A DNA stretch of 30,632 nt from Trichosphaerium sp. ATCC 40318 (taxonomy: Eukaryota > Discosea > Flabellinia > Trichosidae). The stretch spans positions 1 to 30,632 of the forward strand of contig JALMLS010000248.1 in the NCBI GenBank assembly GCA_038496445.1. The letters are read 5' to 3'. The position numbers and the translations under genes were made by a program. Every line of letters begins with the position of its first letter. The stretch's first letter is position 1. The notes beneath the pieces are model-generated. The model saw only the letters and a list, made by a program, of their open reading frames with translations. It did not search any database and was not told the origin of the DNA. Positions 30,255-30,632 of this stretch are shown in pieces.

Positions 30255-30632
30255 TTATTTAGACCGTCAGATATTGATTTTTTGTTGGAAAAATCTAATC
30301 TTAGTTAAATTTAAAAATATACATGGATAGTTTGTCTGGGGCGAAGCAAAAGGTAACGGAGTCATACTTTTTTAACTCAACGTTAAAGTATAAGTTCTTT
30401 CTTTTCAACTATCCCTACGCTATCTTTTTCAACTTCCTTCACAGTACTTTTACACTATCGGTTATCAAAATTCTTACTTTAGCAGCAGGCACTGCCCTAT
30501 TGATTTTCCTACTTAAAAGAACTCAACGCATTTGTCACCACTACTAACGTTTCTACACGATGTTTTTTTTTATAGGTACTGAGATGTTTCACTTCCCTAT
30601 TTTTATTTTTTCTATTTTAAAAATTTAAAAAA
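30255..30632. other. scrambled LSU rRNA mosaic at the window end
   Basis: About 30264-30361 is a degraded forward-strand copy of LSU 4098-4204 (GATATTGATTTTTTGTTGG, ATAGTTTGTCTGGGGCGAAG, GGTAACGGAGT). It replaces the mirror of about 2674-2776. From about 30370 the text returns to the reverse complement of roughly 2660-2399, but with small differences. An open frame at 30323-30547 is a by-product and not a gene. Confidence 0.8.

Noticed and set aside
30323-30547. 74-codon + frame near the right end
   Set aside because: It lies in scrambled LSU rRNA sequence.
1-30632. Bacterial or nuclear origin
   Set aside because: A mitochondrial gene set, TGA as Trp, extreme A+T content and a mitochondrial-type LSU rRNA argue against both.

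Overview
The window looks like mitochondrial DNA from a protist. It carries cox1, nad1, nad4L, nad7, nad9, a short nad11, atp9, an LSU rRNA and ribosomal-protein genes in very A+T-rich sequence, and in-frame TGA is read as tryptophan. The striking property is that almost none of the conserved genes is an open reading frame. The protein is recognisable only if one nucleotide is added about every 15-45 bases. The LSU rRNA also lacks single bases inside near-universal motifs. Among known systems this best matches the insertional mitochondrial RNA editing of myxomycetes (Physarum, Didymium, Stemonitis). The myxomycete assignment is inference. UGA=Trp and the gene set do not rule out an unsampled lineage.

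Layout of the left arm, all genes on +: unassigned 1-570; nad7 cryptogene; intact atp9; LSU rRNA 2305-4740; cox1; unassigned A+T-rich stretch; rps13; intact ORF1 (468 aa, unknown); nad11; probable rps2; a possible further ribosomal-protein gene; a duplicated 5' piece of atp9; intact ORF2 (356 aa, unknown, with a hierarchical IEGEK-type repeat); the nad1-nad9-nad4L cluster; then unassigned, probably coding sequence to about 16470. Three protein genes (atp9, ORF1, ORF2) need no insertion, in sharp contrast to their neighbours.

Most genes or gene groups are followed by a strong perfect hairpin of 14 to 60 bp. Three stop codons (atp9, ORF1, ORF2) lie inside such hairpins. They probably punctuate transcripts, by termination or 3'-end processing.

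The window is one giant inverted repeat. Position x on + corresponds to 33031-x on -, so everything from 2777 to 16471 recurs reversed at 16560-30254. The apex is an 88-base imperfect spacer. This could be a covalently closed hairpin telomere read around both strands, a true head-to-head inverted repeat, or a fold-back read artefact. The last 378 bases are a scrambled LSU patch that breaks the mirror. I found no tRNA, SSU rRNA, cob, cox2, cox3, nad4, nad5 or atp6, so the window is probably only part of the genome.
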